NCBI GenBank assembly: GCA_903910445.1
Contig: CAIVZR010000068.1
Span: forward strand, 1 to 42,487
From: an uncultured Bacteroidota bacterium
Lineage (GTDB): Bacteria; Bacteroidota; Bacteroidia; UKL13-3
DNA length: 42,487 nt
Reading direction: 5' to 3'
The stretch's first letter is position 1; each line of letters opens with the position of its first letter. The notes beneath the pieces are model-generated. The model saw only the letters and a program-made list of their open reading frames with translations. It did not search any database and was not told where the DNA came from. A program made the translations under genes and the position numbers. Below, piece after piece: positions 41,928 to 42,487 of this stretch.

Positions 41928-42487
41928 GATTGTACCGTGGCGGATTTTATTGTAGGATTATAGAATTTAATAAGCAATACTTCGATGCCTAAAAACACGA
42001 GCGCCAAAATGATAAACCATTTCCAGAGGCTGCTCCGGTATTGGGTTTCAGAGATGGCTTTCTCTGCTACATTGCTTACAGCATTGAGGTAATGTATATT
42101 GTGTGAGGCTAGCTCTGTTTCGAGTTCGTTATTCTTGAAATAATTTAATTCACTCTCATTGCGGCTATAGTTAAAGGCCAGGCATTGATAGATGATGGTA
42201 TCGTTAGAATTGCGAGGCTTCAAATTATAGATGCCACTATAACTCAAGTAAGGCACATACAAGGCATTGCCTCCTGCGGTGTTCATGAGTTCGGGAATAA
42301 TTTCATCATGCTCACTTTTCAAAGCAAGCACCTCTTCACCTGAACGCAATTGCTGACGTAAGGCAATTTGTTTATCGCGACCAATGATTTGATACAACGG
42401 CAATTGTTTATTGCCTAGAAGTGCCATCTTATACATGATAGGAACAAAGAGTGCGTGTTGCGGGAGGCTGCTCCATTTGGTATCGAA
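41924..42487 (-). CDS. C-terminal part of a BatA-type membrane protein (5' end outside window)
   Basis: The frame is open to the right edge of the window, so the start codon lies outside. The visible 187 residues begin FDTKWSSLPQHALFVPIMYKMAL, a pattern found near the end of BatA/vWA-associated membrane proteins of Bacteroidota. A beta-rich domain follows (about 100 residues), then a hydrophobic helix (WFIILALVFLGIEVLLIKFY) close to the C-terminus. These proteins sit in the inner membrane with a soluble periplasmic part, and their role is poorly known. It overlaps the dihydroorotase homologue by 4 bases, so the two are translationally coupled. Confidence 0.6.
   Translation of the reverse strand, partial: FDTKWSSLPQHALFVPIMYKMALLGNKQLPLYQIIGRDKQIALRQQLRSGEEVLALKSEHDEIIPELMNTAGGNALYVPYLSYSGIYNLKPRNSNDTIIYQCLAFNYSRNESELNYFKNNELETELASHNIHYLNAVSNVAEKAISETQYRSSLWKWFIILALVFLGIEVLLIKFYNPTIKSATVQS

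Noticed and set aside
1-42487. tRNA, rRNA, integrase, phage, toxin-antitoxin and defence-system genes
   Set aside because: None was recognised on either strand.

Overview
The window reads as a chromosomal segment of a Bacteroidota bacterium, most likely of the Chitinophagales/Sphingobacteriales type. The evidence is a SusC/SusD pair, three proteins with C-terminal type IX secretion (T9SS type A) sorting domains, a fused SecDF, many short lipoproteins, and promoters of the Bacteroidota form (-33 TTTG, -7 TAnnTTTG) instead of sigma70-type boxes. No rRNA, tRNA, transposase, integrase, phage gene or CRISPR array was seen. Assignments come from reading motifs; no database search was run.

Layout. 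1-2750: the tail of a T9SS-exported protein, an exported M23 peptidase and a lipocalin-like lipoprotein. 2753-4690: a large APC-family amino-acid permease on the minus strand. 5052-7684: AT-rich accessory genes, namely an Asp-box T9SS protein and two tandem paralogous putative outer-membrane barrels. 7824-10780: a minus-strand run hutU-ruvA-hddC-like nucleotidyltransferase. 10832-15740: a lipoprotein, the SecDF export motor and a fatty-acid desaturase. 15766-19054: an AhpD-like protein and a two-domain M16 zinc protease on the minus strand.

19363-28653 is the main metabolic unit, a starch/maltodextrin-type polysaccharide utilisation locus. It holds SusC, SusD, a lipoprotein, an exported protein of unknown role, a T9SS-exported protein with four starch-binding-like modules, a strong terminator, and then an exported GH13 alpha-amylase. 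A beta-phosphoglucomutase (30736-31392) lies just beyond, separated by a three-gene envelope cassette (28719-30572) with its own near-perfect promoter. The inferred scheme is surface binding and cleavage of glucan, SusCD import, and entry of phosphorolysis products through beta-phosphoglucomutase.

31590-37570: a lipoprotein, Mpl-like peptidoglycan recycling ligase, RNase HI, FolC, and an ExbB-ExbD-TonB energiser. The last five minus-strand genes form one tight run, and a TonB system would power SusC. 37973-40018: AT-rich accessory secreted genes (a DUF3298-like protein, an anchored M23 peptidase and a lipoprotein). 40164-42487: a GNAT acetyltransferase, a dihydroorotase homologue missing part of its metal site, and the C-terminal end of a BatA-type membrane protein that runs off the window.

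The features most worth a second look are the interleaved palindrome array at 30601-30712, the heptamer repeat tract at 33485-33561 with its 41-bp duplicate, the T9SS-exported four-module glucan-binding protein inside the PUL, the unassigned envelope cassette at 28719-30572, and the altered dihydroorotase. None of these amounts to proof of a new system.
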